Of a DNA stretch of 64,000 bases, positions 44,313 through 53,642 are shown piece after piece. The first letter of the stretch is position 1. Each line of letters begins with the position of its first letter. The notes beneath the pieces were generated by a model. It saw nothing but the letters and a program-made list of their open reading frames with translations. It was not told the origin of the DNA and did no database searches. The position numbers and the translations under genes were made by a program. This DNA is from Microbacterium halophytorum. GTDB taxonomy: Bacteria > Actinomycetota > Actinomycetes > Actinomycetales > Microbacteriaceae. The stretch covers positions 1 through 64,000 of the forward strand of contig NZ_PNFA01000006.1 in NCBI RefSeq assembly GCF_002970975.1, read 5' to 3'.

Positions 44313-46001
44313 TCAGGACGCGAGCAGCTGCTCGCGGACCTGCTTGCGCATCACCTTGCCGATCATCGACTTCGGCAGCTCGTCGACAACCACGAAGCGG
44401 CGCGGCGCCTTGTACGGCGTCAGGATGCGCTTGACGTAGTCGCGCGCCTCCTCAGGGTCGAAGTCCGGCTCGCCGTCGAGCACCACCGCCGCCACGACCT
44501 CCTCGCCGCCCGGAGACGGCATGCCGACGACGGCGGCATCGGCGATCGCCGGGTGCTGGCGGAGGGCGATCTCGACCTCGGTCGGCGCGACGTTGAAGCC
44601 GCCCGTGATGATGAGCTCCTTGATCCTGTCGACGACCGTCAGGAAGCCGTCCTCGTCCATCTCGACGATGTCGCCCGTGCGGAACCAGCCGTTCGAGAAC
44701 ACGCGCTCGGTCGCCTCCGGCTTGCCGTAGTAGCCGCCGAACACCTGGGGGCCGCGCACCAGCAGCTCGCCGGGGGACCCCTGGGGAACGTCGGCCGAGG
44801 GGTCGTCGGGGTCGGCGACGCGCACTTCGGTGCCCGGGAGCGGCAGGCCGATCGTCCCGGCCTTCCGGTTCTCGCCGACGGGGTTGACCGCCAGCACGGG
44901 GGAGCATTCGCTCAGGCCGTAGCCCTCGACGAGCATCCCGCCGGTCTCGGCCTCCCACGGCACGACGAGCGCGTCGTCGAGCGCCATCGCGCCCGAGACG
45001 CCGATTCCCGTGCCGGCGAGCGACACGCCCTTCTCCTGAGCGCGCTTCAGCAGCCGCTCGGCGATCGGAGGCACGGCGGGCAGCACGGTTGCGGGGTGCT
45101 TCTTCGTGACGTCGAGCACCATGTCGGGGTCGAACTTCGGGAACAGCACGAGCCGGGCGGCACGCGACATCGCGTACGTCAGGCAGAGCGTGAGGCCGTA
45201 GGCGTGGAACATCGGCAGCACGGCGTACACGACGGTGCCCTCGCCGTCGGCGACGTCGGGCGTCCACGCCCGCGCCTGCGCCGCGTTCGCGAGCAGGTTG
45301 CGGTGCGTGAGCACGGCGCCCTTCGGGTCGCCCGTCGTGCCCGAGGTGTACTGGATCACGGCGACGTCGTCGGTGCCGGGGCGCGGTGCGTCGGTCGGCA
45401 GGGGCGCGTACCCGCAGATCGCCTCCCAGGACACGGCCCCGTGCACGGGCTCGGTGAGCTGCCCCCTCTGCTCGCGCAGCTTCGGGAACGGCAGCTTCAG
45501 CGCGAGCTGCATGTAACCGGGCATGCCCGTCGTGACGTCGACGGAGATGATCGAGTCGAGCGCCAGGTCGTCCGGGAACTCCTGCACGGTCTTCGCGACC
45601 GTGCTCCAGACGATCGCGTGCCTGGCGCCGTGGTCGGAGAACTGCTTGCGCAGCTCCCGCGGCGTGTACAGGGGGTTGTGCTCGACGACGATCGCGCCGA
45701 GCCGCAGCACGGCGTAGAACGCGATGATGTGCTGCGAGCAGTTGGGGAGGATCAGGGCGACGGGGTCGCCCTTGCGCACGCCCTGCGCGCGGAGCCCCGC
45801 GGCCGCTCGTTCGACGGCGGCGGCGAGCTCGCGATAGCTCGTGACCCTACCGAAGAACTGCAGGGCGGGGGCATCCGGATGCGCGCTGGCGGACTCGGCG
45901 ACGAGATCGAGCAGGGAGCCCGAAACCTCGGCGAGGTCTTCTGGTACGCCGGGGGCGTACGAGGCGGTCCAGGGGCGCGGCGGGTCGAACTGCGTCGTCA
46001 C
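44313..46001 (-). CDS. Long-chain fatty acid-CoA ligase (FadD-like AMP-dependent synthetase)
   Basis: 562 aa from the GTG at 46001. The AMP-binding motif is YTSGTTGDPKGAVLTHRN. GYGLSECSPVLAVNP, GWFRTGDIVEMDEDGFLTVVDRIKELIITGGFNVAPTEVE and the C-terminal catalytic lysine in LPKSMIGKVMRKQV complete the ANL fold. It activates fatty acids to acyl-CoA through acyl-AMP. The length and motifs fit FadD. The GTG is seven bases after TAGACT, suggesting a leaderless mRNA; in-frame ATGs further upstream lack that context. Confidence 0.9.
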   Translation of the reverse strand: MTTQFDPPRPWTASYAPGVPEDLAEVSGSLLDLVAESASAHPDAPALQFFGRVTSYRELAAAVERAAAGLRAQGVRKGDPVALILPNCSQHIIAFYAVLRLGAIVVEHNPLYTPRELRKQFSDHGARHAIVWSTVAKTVQEFPDDLALDSIISVDVTTGMPGYMQLALKLPFPKLREQRGQLTEPVHGAVSWEAICGYAPLPTDAPRPGTDDVAVIQYTSGTTGDPKGAVLTHRNLLANAAQARAWTPDVADGEGTVVYAVLPMFHAYGLTLCLTYAMSRAARLVLFPKFDPDMVLDVTKKHPATVLPAVPPIAERLLKRAQEKGVSLAGTGIGVSGAMALDDALVVPWEAETGGMLVEGYGLSECSPVLAVNPVGENRKAGTIGLPLPGTEVRVADPDDPSADVPQGSPGELLVRGPQVFGGYYGKPEATERVFSNGWFRTGDIVEMDEDGFLTVVDRIKELIITGGFNVAPTEVEIALRQHPAIADAAVVGMPSPGGEEVVAAVVLDGEPDFDPEEARDYVKRILTPYKAPRRFVVVDELPKSMIGKVMRKQVREQLLAS

Positions 46002-46014
46002 GCTCGCAAGTCTA
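46002..46014 (-). promoter_or_regulatory. -10 element for the leaderless acyl-CoA ligase gene
   Basis: On the minus strand TAGACT (46009-46014) is followed by seven bases and the GTG at 46001. Confidence 0.6.
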
Positions 46015-46047
46015 GGTCGTTCGGGTGCGCGCACGCGCGGATCGGGG

Positions 46048-46059
46048 GACAATGGCGGT
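46048..46059 (+). promoter_or_regulatory. -10 element for the leaderless 70-aa gene
   Basis: GACAAT (46048-46053), six bases, then the ATG at 46060; no ribosome binding site. Confidence 0.5.
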
Positions 46060-46272
46060 ATGGGTGAGAGAACTCCGCTCCGGGAGCGCATCAGGGAGGC
46101 CGGCGGCCTGTACAACTGGGCGAACTCCCGCCTGATCCGGTACGCGGGCCCGCCGTCGGTCGGCAAGCTCACCGACTACACGCCGCCGCCGTGCGACGGC
46201 TGCCGGCGGCCGAAGGCCGAGCACGTCGAGGGCGCCGACGGCTCGCTGGCCTGCCCGTCTGCCGGCGGATAG
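46060..46272 (+). CDS. Small conserved protein with a Cys-rich C terminus, function unknown
   Basis: 70 aa. LRERIREAGGLYNWANSRLIRYAGPPSVGKLTDYTPPP is followed by CDGC and, after ~20 residues, CPSAGG with a lone His in between. The CxxC...H...C pattern could bind zinc. The start is supported by a GACAAT hexamer six bases upstream rather than by a ribosome binding site. It lies directly before gatC, with its own promoter-like element. No domain is recognised. The reading frame has ordered, non-repetitive sequence, which argues that it is real. Confidence 0.6.
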   Translation: MGERTPLRERIREAGGLYNWANSRLIRYAGPPSVGKLTDYTPPPCDGCRRPKAEHVEGADGSLACPSAGG

Positions 46273-46290
46273 CGCCGACCCGCGCCCGGT

Positions 46291-46302
46291 TAGACTTGGC
46301 TG
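46291..46302 (+). promoter_or_regulatory. -10 element for the leaderless gatCAB operon
   Basis: TAGACT (46291-46296), six bases, then the GTG start of gatC at 46303; no ribosome binding site. Confidence 0.6.
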
Positions 46303-46602
46303 GTGTCTGAAATCACCCCAGAACTCGTGCGCCACCTCGGTGTGCTCGCCAGGATCCAGCTGGACGACGAGGAGGTGACGCAGCTGACGGCCGACCTCGA
46401 CGCCATCGTCGAGAACATCGCCAAGGTCAGCGAGGTCGCCTCCGACGACGTGCCGGCGACGAGCCACCCCATCCCCATGCAGAACGTCTTCCGGGAGGAC
46501 TCGCCGGGAGACATGCTCACGCTCGACCAGGTGCTGCAGAACGCGCCCGATTCCGACGGCGAGCGGTTCCGCGTGACGGCGATCCTCGGCGAAGAGCAGT
46601 GA
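46303..46602 (+). CDS. gatC: Asp-tRNA(Asn)/Glu-tRNA(Gln) amidotransferase subunit C
   Basis: 99 aa, normal for GatC. It opens [41 protein letters not shown] and ends with the GatC-type [19 protein letters not shown]. GatC wraps around and stabilises GatA-GatB, which convert Glu-tRNA(Gln) to Gln-tRNA(Gln) (and Asp-tRNA(Asn) where needed). First gene of gatCAB. The GTG start six bases after TAGACT suggests a leaderless transcript. Confidence 0.95.
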   Translation: MSEITPELVRHLGVLARIQLDDEEVTQLTADLDAIVENIAKVSEVASDDVPATSHPIPMQNVFREDSPGDMLTLDQVLQNAPDSDGERFRVTAILGEEQ

Positions 46603-46613
46603 CGGGGGAGAAG

Positions 46614-48128
46614 ATGACCGACATCATCCGGATGACCGCGGCTGATCTCGCGGCGAACCTCGCCTCGGGCGAGATCTCGAGCGCCGAGGCGACCCAGGCG
46701 CACCTCGACCGCATCGCTGCCGTCGACGGCGACGTGAACGCGTTCCTGCACGTCAACGAGAACGCCGTCGCGACGGCACGCGCGATCGACGAGCGCCGCG
46801 CCGCCGGCGAGGACCTGCCGGAGCTCGCGGGCGTTCCGCTGGCGATCAAGGACGTGCTCGTCACGACCGACATGCCCTCGACATCCGGATCGAAGATCCT
46901 CGAGGGCTTCATGTCGCCGTACGACGCGACCGTCGTCGCGCGCTCGCGCGCGGCCGGCCTGGTGCCGCTCGGCAAGACGAACATGGACGAGTTCGCGATG
47001 GGATCGTCGACCGAGCACTCCGCGTACGGCCCGACGCGCAACCCGTGGGACCTCGACCGCATCCCCGGCGGCTCCGGCGGCGGCTCGGCCGCGGCGGTCG
47101 CCGCCTACGAGGCGCCGTTCGCCCTCGGCTCGGACACCGGCGGTTCGATCCGCCAGCCCGCCCACGTCACCGGCACCGTCGGCACGAAGCCGACCTACGG
47201 CGCCGTCAGCCGCTACGGCTCGATCGCGCTTGCATCGAGCCTCGACCAGGTCGGCCCCGTCTCGCGCACGGTGCTCGACTCGGCGCTGCTGCAGGACGTC
47301 ATCGCCGGGCACGACGTGCACGACGCGACCTCGATCGAGCGGGACTGGCCGTCGATGGCCGCAGCCGCCCGTGCGGGTGCGAACGGCGAGGGCGTCAAGG
47401 GTCTGAAGATCGGCGTCGTCAAGCAGATGCCCGACTCCGGCTTCCAGGCCGGTGTCGCGAGCTCGTTCCACGACGCGCTCGCGAAGCTCGAGGCCCAGGG
47501 GGCCGAGATCGTCGAGGTCAGCGCGCCCCACTTCGAGTACGCCGTCGCCGCGTACTACCTGATCCTGCCGGCGGAGGCGTCGAGCAACCTCGCCAAGTTC
47601 GACTCGGTGCGCTTCGGCCTCCGCGTCGACGTGCCCGGCGGCACCGTCGAAGACGTGATGTCGGCCACGCGCGACGCGGGCTTCGGCCCCGAGGTCAAGC
47701 GCCGCATCATCCTGGGCACCTACGCCCTGTCCGCGGGTTATTACGACGCGTACTACGGCAGCGCGCAGAAGGTGCGCACCCTGATCCAGCGCGACTTCGC
47801 GGCGGCCTTCGCCGACGTCGACGTGATCGCAACGCCGACGGCGCCGACCACGGCGTTCAGGCTCGGTGAGAAGCTCGACGACCCGCTGGCGATGTACCTC
47901 AACGACCTCACGACGATCCCGGCGAACCTCGCCGGTGTCCCCGGCATCTCGGTGCCGAGCGGCCTCGCGGCCGAGGACGACCTGCCGGTCGGCGTGCAGT
48001 TCCTCGCGCCCGCGCACGAGGACGCCCGCCTGTACCGCGTCGGCGCATCGCTCGAGAAGCTGCTCGTCGACGAGTGGGGCGGCCCGCTGCTGTCGCAGGC
48101 ACCGGCACTGAACGGAGGGGCACGCTGA
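46614..48128 (+). CDS. gatA: Asp/Glu-tRNA amidotransferase subunit A (amidase)
   Basis: 504 aa amidase-signature enzyme that releases ammonia from glutamine. The Lys-cisSer-Ser triad falls at K79 (LAIKDVL), S154 (GGSGGGS) and S178 ([12 protein letters not shown]). These are exactly the numbers used for Staphylococcus aureus GatA, supporting the ATG at 46614. A GTG at 46599 that overlaps the gatC stop is an alternative and would add five residues. GGGGGAG lies close to the ATG. Its stop overlaps the gatB start (TGATG). Confidence 0.95.
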   Translation: MTDIIRMTAADLAANLASGEISSAEATQAHLDRIAAVDGDVNAFLHVNENAVATARAIDERRAAGEDLPELAGVPLAIKDVLVTTDMPSTSGSKILEGFMSPYDATVVARSRAAGLVPLGKTNMDEFAMGSSTEHSAYGPTRNPWDLDRIPGGSGGGSAAAVAAYEAPFALGSDTGGSIRQPAHVTGTVGTKPTYGAVSRYGSIALASSLDQVGPVSRTVLDSALLQDVIAGHDVHDATSIERDWPSMAAAARAGANGEGVKGLKIGVVKQMPDSGFQAGVASSFHDALAKLEAQGAEIVEVSAPHFEYAVAAYYLILPAEASSNLAKFDSVRFGLRVDVPGGTVEDVMSATRDAGFGPEVKRRIILGTYALSAGYYDAYYGSAQKVRTLIQRDFAAAFADVDVIATPTAPTTAFRLGEKLDDPLAMYLNDLTTIPANLAGVPGISVPSGLAAEDDLPVGVQFLAPAHEDARLYRVGASLEKLLVDEWGGPLLSQAPALNGGAR

Positions 48129-49642
48129 TGGCCCGCGCAGAACTGATGGACTTCGACGAGGCGCTCGAGCGGTTCGAGCCGGTCATCGGCCTCGAGGTGC
48201 ACATCGAGCTGAACACCGCGACGAAGATGTTCTCGTCGGCGGCGAACCCCGCCAACACGGAGAACCACGACGCCGAGCCGAACACGCTCGTCGCGCCCGT
48301 CGACATGGGCCTGCCCGGCTCGATGCCGGTCGTGAACGGCGAGGCCGTGCGCAAGTCGATCACGCTGGGCCTCGCGCTCGGCTGCTCGATCGCGCCGTCG
48401 AGCCGCTTCGCGCGGAAGAACTACTTCTACCCCGACCTCGGCAAGAACTACCAGATCAGCCAGTACGACGAGCCGATCGCGTTCGAAGGCTCGGTCGAGG
48501 TCGACCTCGGCGACGGCGAGACGTTCGTCATCCCGATCGAGCGCGCCCACATGGAGGAGGACGCCGGCAAGCTGACGCACGTCGGCGGCACCACCGGCCG
48601 CATCCAGGGCGCGTCGAGCTCGCTCGTCGACTACAACCGCGCGGGCGTGCCGCTCGTCGAGATCGTGACGCACCCGATCTTCGGCGCCGAGCACCGCGCG
48701 CCCGAGCTCGCGAAGGCGTACCTCGCGACGATCCGCGACATCGCGATCGCCACCGGCATCTCCGAGGCCCGGATGGAGCGGGGCAACGTGCGCTGCGACG
48801 CGAACGTGTCGCTGCGCCCGCGCGGCGAACAGAAGCTCGGCACCCGCACCGAGACGAAGAACGTCAACTCGATGCGCTCCGTCGAGCGCGCCGTGCGATA
48901 CGAGATCCAGCGGCAGGCGGCGATCCTCGCGGCCGGCGGCACGATCACGCAGGAGACGCGGCACTGGCACGAGGACACGGGCGAGACCTCGCCCGGTCGC
49001 CCGAAGTCGGACGCCGACGACTACCGCTACTTCCCGGAGCCCGACCTGCTGCCGGTCGCACCGAGCGACGAGCTGATCGACCAGCTGCGGGCCGCGCTGC
49101 CCGAGGCGCCGACCGCGCGCCGCCGCCGGCTCAAGGCCGAGTGGGGCTTCACGGACCTCGAGCTGCAGGACGTCGTCCACGGCGGTCTCCTGAACGAGGT
49201 CGAGGCGACCGTCGCCGCCGGCGCCTCCGCGCAGTCCGCCCGCAAGTGGTGGACGGGTGAGATCACGCGCGTCGCGAACGCGCAGGACGCGGCCCCGGCC
49301 GACCTCGTCTCGCCGGCGCACGTCGCCGAGCTGCAGAAGCTGATCGATGCGGGAACCCTCACCGACAAGCTGGCGCGTCAGGTGCTCGAGGGCGTCATCG
49401 CGGGCGAGGGCGGCCCGCAGGAAGTCGTCGACGCCAGGGGCCTCGCCGTGGTCTCCGACGACGGCGCGCTGATCGCGGCGATCGATGAGGCGTTCGCGGC
49501 CCAGCCCGACGTGCTCGAGAAGATCAAGGGCGGCAAGGTCCAGGCGGCGGGCGCCGTCATCGGTGCCGTCATGAAGGCGATGAAGGGCCAGGCCGACGCG
49601 GCCCGCGTGCGCGAGCTCATCCTCGAGCGCGCACAGCAGTAA
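48128..49642 (+). CDS. gatB: Asp/Glu-tRNA amidotransferase subunit B
   Basis: 504 aa. [22 protein letters not shown], the family's [37 protein letters not shown] and [21 protein letters not shown] are present. The C-terminal YqeY-like helical domain ([31 protein letters not shown]) binds tRNA. GatB phosphorylates the mischarged tRNA and transfers ammonia from GatA. The start shares a base with the gatA stop. A large hairpin follows the gene. Confidence 0.96.
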   Translation: MARAELMDFDEALERFEPVIGLEVHIELNTATKMFSSAANPANTENHDAEPNTLVAPVDMGLPGSMPVVNGEAVRKSITLGLALGCSIAPSSRFARKNYFYPDLGKNYQISQYDEPIAFEGSVEVDLGDGETFVIPIERAHMEEDAGKLTHVGGTTGRIQGASSSLVDYNRAGVPLVEIVTHPIFGAEHRAPELAKAYLATIRDIAIATGISEARMERGNVRCDANVSLRPRGEQKLGTRTETKNVNSMRSVERAVRYEIQRQAAILAAGGTITQETRHWHEDTGETSPGRPKSDADDYRYFPEPDLLPVAPSDELIDQLRAALPEAPTARRRRLKAEWGFTDLELQDVVHGGLLNEVEATVAAGASAQSARKWWTGEITRVANAQDAAPADLVSPAHVAELQKLIDAGTLTDKLARQVLEGVIAGEGGPQEVVDARGLAVVSDDGALIAAIDEAFAAQPDVLEKIKGGKVQAAGAVIGAVMKAMKGQADAARVRELILERAQQ

Positions 49643-49656
49643 CCATCCGGAACTGC

Positions 49657-49723
49657 ACCGCTCGGGTGCGGCTTCGTGCGGGTCGAGTCGATCGACACCC
49701 GCGAGAAGCCGCACCTGAGCGGT
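49657..49723. terminator. Large hairpin between gatB and dinB
   Basis: ACCGCTCGGGTGCGGCTTC (from 49657) pairs with GAAGCCGCACCTGAGCGGT (to 49723) with one mismatch. The interior GCGGGT/ACCCGC also pairs. The ~67-base cruciform ends just before the dinB -10-like element. It has no T-run and is probably the gatCAB 3' end. Confidence 0.7.
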
Positions 49724-49733
49724 TCTCGCGCGG

Positions 49734-49745
49734 GAGAATGGACGC
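49734..49745 (+). promoter_or_regulatory. -10 element for leaderless dinB
   Basis: GAGAAT (49734-49739), six bases, then the ATG at 49746. No LexA box of the GAAC-N4-GTTC type was found nearby. Confidence 0.5.
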
Positions 49746-51005
49746 ATGGGGCGATCGGACGGGACGGGGCGGCGGGTGTCGTCGCCGGGCGCCGACGACT
49801 CGGGCACCGGCATCCTGCACATCGACATGGACGCGTTCTTCGCCGCAGTCGAGGTGCTGCACGACCCCTCGCTCGCGGGCGAGCCCGTCGTGATCGGCGC
49901 TCCCGACGGCCGCAGCGTCGTCTCGAGCGCGTCGTACGAGGCGCGGCGCTACGGCGTGCGCTCGGCGATGCCGATGGCCCGCGCGATCCAGCTGTGCCCC
50001 AGGGCGCGCATCGTTCCGCCGAGCTTCGAACGGTACCGCGAGGCGTCCGCGCGGGTCATGGACATCTTCCGCGCGTTCACCCCGCTGGTCGAGCCACTGT
50101 CGATCGACGAGGCGTTCCTCGACGTGCGAGGGGCGCGGCGCCTCTGGGGGAGCCCCGGCGAGATCGCCCGGATGATCAGGGAGCGCGTGCGCGACGAGAC
50201 CCGCCTCGTCTGCAGCGTCGGCGTCGCCGGCACCAAGCACGTCGCGAAGATGGCCTCGACGATGTCGAAGCCGGACGGCCTCCTGATCGTTCCGGGATCC
50301 GAGACCCTCGCCTTCCTCGAGCCGCTCTCGGTCCGTGCGATGTGGGGGATCGGTCCGCGCGCCGCGGAGGCCCTGGAAGCGCGCGCCATCCGGACGATAG
50401 GCGACGTGCGCCGCGCGCCGGAACACGTCCTCTCCCGAGCGCTCGGCGACGCGGGCGCTGCCCGGATCGCGCAGCTCGCGAACGGCGCGGACCCGCGCGA
50501 GGTGCAGACGCAGCGCGTCGAGAAGAGCGTCAGCCACGAGGAGACGTTCGAATACGACGTGGCCGACGCGCAGACACTGCGCGCGGAGCTGCTCCGGCTG
50601 GCCGATCGCGTCGCCGTGCGCCTGCGGAAGGCGGGGGCCGAGGCGGGCGGGATCGCGATCAAGGTGCGCTTCTCCGACTTCACGACGATCACGCGTTCAC
50701 AGGCGCTGCCGGAGGCGACGGACGTCGGGCAGCGCCTCGGGGAGGCCGCACGCGCGCTCTTCGCGGCGGTCGGGCGCCGCGACCCCGTGCGCCTGATCGG
50801 CGTGCGCGCGGAGAAGCTCCGCCCCGCAGGCGGCTCCGCCGTCGCGCTCTGGGACGACGACGAGGACTGGCGCCGCGTCGACGGTGCGCTCGACGACGCG
50901 GCGGCACGCTTCGGATCGGGCGCCGTCACACGGGCGGCGTTCCTGGGCGGTTCGCCGACGAGGGCGCCGGCGGTCCCGCCGCGCCCGCCGGAGATCTCCG
51001 ACTGA
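49746..51005 (+). CDS. dinB: DNA polymerase IV (Y family)
   Basis: 419 aa error-prone polymerase for translesion synthesis. Metal-binding HIDMDAFFAAVE (D27) and LSIDEAFLDV (D121 and E122) lie at the expected spacing. YEARRYGVRSAMPM, GVAGTKHVAKMASTMSKPDG (thumb helix-hairpin-helix begins after) and GIGPRAAEAL follow. The C-terminal little-finger domain ends in a short Pro-rich tail without an obvious beta-clamp motif. No SOS box was found, so regulation by LexA is not supported here. Confidence 0.93.
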   Translation: MGRSDGTGRRVSSPGADDSGTGILHIDMDAFFAAVEVLHDPSLAGEPVVIGAPDGRSVVSSASYEARRYGVRSAMPMARAIQLCPRARIVPPSFERYREASARVMDIFRAFTPLVEPLSIDEAFLDVRGARRLWGSPGEIARMIRERVRDETRLVCSVGVAGTKHVAKMASTMSKPDGLLIVPGSETLAFLEPLSVRAMWGIGPRAAEALEARAIRTIGDVRRAPEHVLSRALGDAGAARIAQLANGADPREVQTQRVEKSVSHEETFEYDVADAQTLRAELLRLADRVAVRLRKAGAEAGGIAIKVRFSDFTTITRSQALPEATDVGQRLGEAARALFAAVGRRDPVRLIGVRAEKLRPAGGSAVALWDDDEDWRRVDGALDDAAARFGSGAVTRAAFLGGSPTRAPAVPPRPPEISD

Positions 51006-51120
51006 CGCGCCGCGCATGACGCGCGCGACGGCCCCGCGGCCTCAGAACGGCGATGCGCGTCAGGTGGAGGCCGCCGCGCGCCGCGCGAGGTCGTGCTGGT
51101 GCGGCGCCGGTGATCCGGAG

Positions 51121-51132
51121 TAGGTTGGTGCC
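51121..51132 (+). promoter_or_regulatory. -10 element for the leaderless GerW-like gene
   Basis: TAGGTT (51121-51126), six bases, then the ATG at 51133. Confidence 0.5.
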
Positions 51133-51480
51133 ATGCCCAACATCGCTCTGGAACTCGCGAAGCTCTCGGCCACGGCCGGCGTCAAGTCTGCGTACGGCGA
51201 GAAGCAGGAGGTCGACGGCGTCACGATCGTTCCCGTGGCCGCGGCGTGGTCGGGCTTCGGCGCCGGTGAGGGCGACGGCAGCGCCCCCGGCGGCAGCGGC
51301 GCGGGTCAGGGCTCGGGCGGCGGCGGGGGCAGCCTCTCGATTCCGCTCGGCGTGTACGTGCGGCGGCAGGAAGGCCTGCGCTTCGAGCCGAACCTCATCG
51401 CGCTCCTTGCGGTATCGGTCCCGGTGATCTGGGTCGCGGGCCGCGCCCTGCGCAAGATCATCCGTGCCCTCAAGCGCTGA
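51133..51480 (+). CDS. GerW/YtfJ-family-like membrane protein
   Basis: 115 aa. The N-terminal ~75 residues resemble the GerW (YtfJ, sporulation) family: AYGEKQEVDGVTIVPVAAAWSGFGAGEGDG followed by a Gly-rich loop. A membrane helix (FEPNLIALLAVSVPVIWVAGRAL) and a basic tail (RKIIRALKR) follow. GerW relatives occur in non-sporulating actinobacteria with no known role. It overlaps the following kinase-like gene by 17 bases and has its own -10-like element. Confidence 0.7.
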   Translation: MPNIALELAKLSATAGVKSAYGEKQEVDGVTIVPVAAAWSGFGAGEGDGSAPGGSGAGQGSGGGGGSLSIPLGVYVRRQEGLRFEPNLIALLAVSVPVIWVAGRALRKIIRALKR

Positions 51481-52045
51481 CGCCGCGTTCCGCCTCGCCT
51501 TCGACGACGCGTTCTCCCGCGTCGCGGCGAGCGTGCGCGCCCTGGCGCATGTGAACCCGCGCATCGTCATCGACGGGCGCAGCGGCTCCGGCAAGACGAC
51601 GCTCGCAGCGCGCCTCCGCGACGAATGGCCACTGCCGGGGGAGCCGCGCGTCGTCGCGCTCGACGAGTTCTATCCCGGTTGGGACGGGCTCGCGGAAGCG
51701 ACCAGGGTCGTGGCGGACGACATCCTGAGCCCGTTGGCGGCCGGGCTCGACGGCGCGTATTCGCGCTGGGATTGGACGGCGGGGCGCGAGGCCGAGCGCC
51801 GTCGGGTCGATCCGGATGAGCCCCTCATCGTCGAGGGGGCTGGCGCGCTCTCGGCGCGCGCCGCCGAGAGCGCCGATCTGAGCGTGTGGGTCGACGCGCC
51901 CGAGGCGTCTCGGCGCGCGAGGGCCCTCGCACGCGACGGCGAGACCTACACGCCGCACTGGGAGAGATGGGCTGCGCAGGAGCGAGCCCACATCGAGCGC
52001 GACCGCCCAGCAGAGTCCGCCGACATCGTCATCGAATTGCCATGA
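51464..52045 (+). CDS. Small P-loop kinase (uridine kinase-like)
   Basis: 193 aa nucleoside-kinase-like P-loop protein: IVIDGRSGSGKTTLAARL (Walker A), VVALDEFYPGWDGL (the Asp/Glu catalytic region of uridine kinases) and DEPLIVEGAGALSARAAESADLSVWVDAP (Walker-B/lid-type region). In Microbacteriaceae such proteins are labelled 'ATP-binding protein' or 'uridine kinase-like'. Phosphate acceptor unknown. The GTG start at 51464 lies inside the preceding gene, indicating coupling. Confidence 0.7.
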   Translation: MPSSADAAFRLAFDDAFSRVAASVRALAHVNPRIVIDGRSGSGKTTLAARLRDEWPLPGEPRVVALDEFYPGWDGLAEATRVVADDILSPLAAGLDGAYSRWDWTAGREAERRRVDPDEPLIVEGAGALSARAAESADLSVWVDAPEASRRARALARDGETYTPHWERWAAQERAHIERDRPAESADIVIELP

Positions 52046-52280
52046 CGTGGTCATTTCGGCAGAGTAAGGGACCCAAAGCGTGGCACGGTGTGTGCCACGA
52101 TACGCACGGCCGTGGCTTGTCATTAACGGGGAGTCCGGTGCGTGGCGATACGCGCGCGGGTCGCTTCGGCACAAAAACGGCAAACTATGATGTCGGCGTT
52201 CGCCATGCCTTTTAGTGTCGGAGCACTTGCCCACGGATGTGCCCGCACGGCACCGATGAACATGTACGCGACGGAGCTAG
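52046..52280. promoter_or_regulatory. Promoter and operator region of the MHS transporter
   Basis: This 235-base stretch is visibly richer in A/T than its surroundings. A perfect dyad, GTGGCAC-GGTGT-GTGCCAC, occupies 52080-52098. A good -10, TATGAT, lies at 52184-52189 with TTCGGC about 15 bases upstream. The predicted 5' untranslated region is ~85 bases. The dyad is about 90 bases upstream of the -10, more typical of an activator or remote repressor site. Confidence 0.6.
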
Positions 52281-53642
52281 ATGTCACACTCTGAGACCCA
52301 CAGGAAGACACCGGCCAAGGCGGCGATCGCCTCCTGGATCGGGACGACGCTCGAGTACTACGACTTCGCCGTTTATGGAACGGCATCGGCACTCGTACTC
52401 AATCATCTGTTCTTCTCGCCCGAGCTGAGCACGGGCCTGGCGGTACTGCTGAGCATGGCCACGCTCGCGGTCGGCTACGTCGTCCGGCCGCTGGGCGCCT
52501 TCATCCTCGGCCCGCTCGGCGACCGTTACGGCCGAAAGTTCGTGATGATGCTGACACTGTTCGGCATCGGTGTGTGTACATTCCTCATCGGATGTCTGCC
52601 GACATATGAGCAGATCGGGGCACTCGCGCCGATTCTCCTTGTGGTCATCCGGATCATCCAGGGGCTCTCCGTATCGGGCGAGCAGGCTAGCGCGATCACG
52701 ATGAGCCTTGAGCACGCGTCCGACAACCGTCGGGCATTCACGACGAGCTTCACCACGAGTGGTTCGGCATCGGGTGGTCTGCTCGCGACGGCCGTCTTCA
52801 TTCCGTTCGCCGCACTTCCTCCGGAGCAGCTGTACACCTGGGGATGGCGGGTGCCGTTCTGGCTATCGGCGGTCGTCGTCGTCGCGGCTTACATCATCAG
52901 GCGAAAACTCGCCGAGCCGCCGGCATTCATCGAGACGCAGGCCGTCAAGATCAGCCTCAAGCCGGTTGCGCAGGCGCTCCGGTTCCACTGGGTCACGATC
53001 ATCCGGATCGCCGCTTGTGCTCTGATCGCGGGCGTGAGCTATGTGTTCGCAACATTCGGCATCGCGTTCGCGACGACAGGATATGAGCTCGACAAATCAA
53101 CGATGCTGTGGGTGCCGTCGATCGCCAGTTTCGTCGCGCTCATCTACACACCGTTCGCCGGCCTGCTCGCCGATAAGATCGGCCGAAAGCCCGTCTTCAT
53201 CATCGGCGCTCTGGGCGCCGGCCTCACGACTGCGCCCTACCTGTGGTCGATCACGACGGGCAACTGGGCGCTGATCTTCGCCTTCGGCATCGTCTGTAAT
53301 GGCCTCTTCTACTCCACGGCGAACGCGGCTTGGCCGGCGTTCTTCGCCGAGATGCTCCCGAACCGGGTGCGGGTGTCCGGCCTGGCCATCGGCACGCAAG
53401 TCGGGTTCGCGATCGCCGGCGCGATCGGTCCTGTCGTGTCGACCGCACTGGCGGGTGACGACGTGCGGAACTGGATCGGCCCGACGATGCTTGCGTTCGT
53501 GCTGATGGCGATCGCGACGATCGCAGCGCTCACTGCGAAGGAGACACGCGGCTACTCGCTCGACGAGGTTGACGACCTCCAGCAGACTGAGCTGGAGAAG
53601 GAGACCGTGACGTCGTCGATTATCGTGCCGGCATCGCGCTGA
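52281..53642 (+). CDS. MFS transporter of the metabolite:H+ symporter (MHS) type
   Basis: 453 aa with 12 predicted helices. MHS features are ASWIGTTLEYYDFAVYGTASALVLNHLFF near the start, the loop-2/3 motif GPLGDRYGRKFVMM, and RIIQGLSVSGEQASAITMSLEHA. The homologous loop in the second half is LADKIGRKPVF. Relatives carry shikimate, citrate, proline/betaine or alpha-ketoglutarate with protons; the substrate is not visible. It stands alone with its own dyad and promoter, and its A/T content is higher than its neighbours', so recent acquisition is possible. GGAG precedes the ATG. Confidence 0.88.
   Translation: MSHSETHRKTPAKAAIASWIGTTLEYYDFAVYGTASALVLNHLFFSPELSTGLAVLLSMATLAVGYVVRPLGAFILGPLGDRYGRKFVMMLTLFGIGVCTFLIGCLPTYEQIGALAPILLVVIRIIQGLSVSGEQASAITMSLEHASDNRRAFTTSFTTSGSASGGLLATAVFIPFAALPPEQLYTWGWRVPFWLSAVVVVAAYIIRRKLAEPPAFIETQAVKISLKPVAQALRFHWVTIIRIAACALIAGVSYVFATFGIAFATTGYELDKSTMLWVPSIASFVALIYTPFAGLLADKIGRKPVFIIGALGAGLTTAPYLWSITTGNWALIFAFGIVCNGLFYSTANAAWPAFFAEMLPNRVRVSGLAIGTQVGFAIAGAIGPVVSTALAGDDVRNWIGPTMLAFVLMAIATIAALTAKETRGYSLDEVDDLQQTELEKETVTSSIIVPASR

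Noticed and set aside
46599..46613. GTG start for gatA overlapping the gatC stop
   Set aside because: Possible by overlap, but the ATG at 46614 places the catalytic residues at K79, S154 and S178 as in characterised GatA; kept as an alternative only.
49600..49745. LexA/SOS box upstream of dinB
   Set aside because: No GAAC-N4-GTTC-type sequence is present; the large inverted repeat there is a hairpin, not an SOS box.
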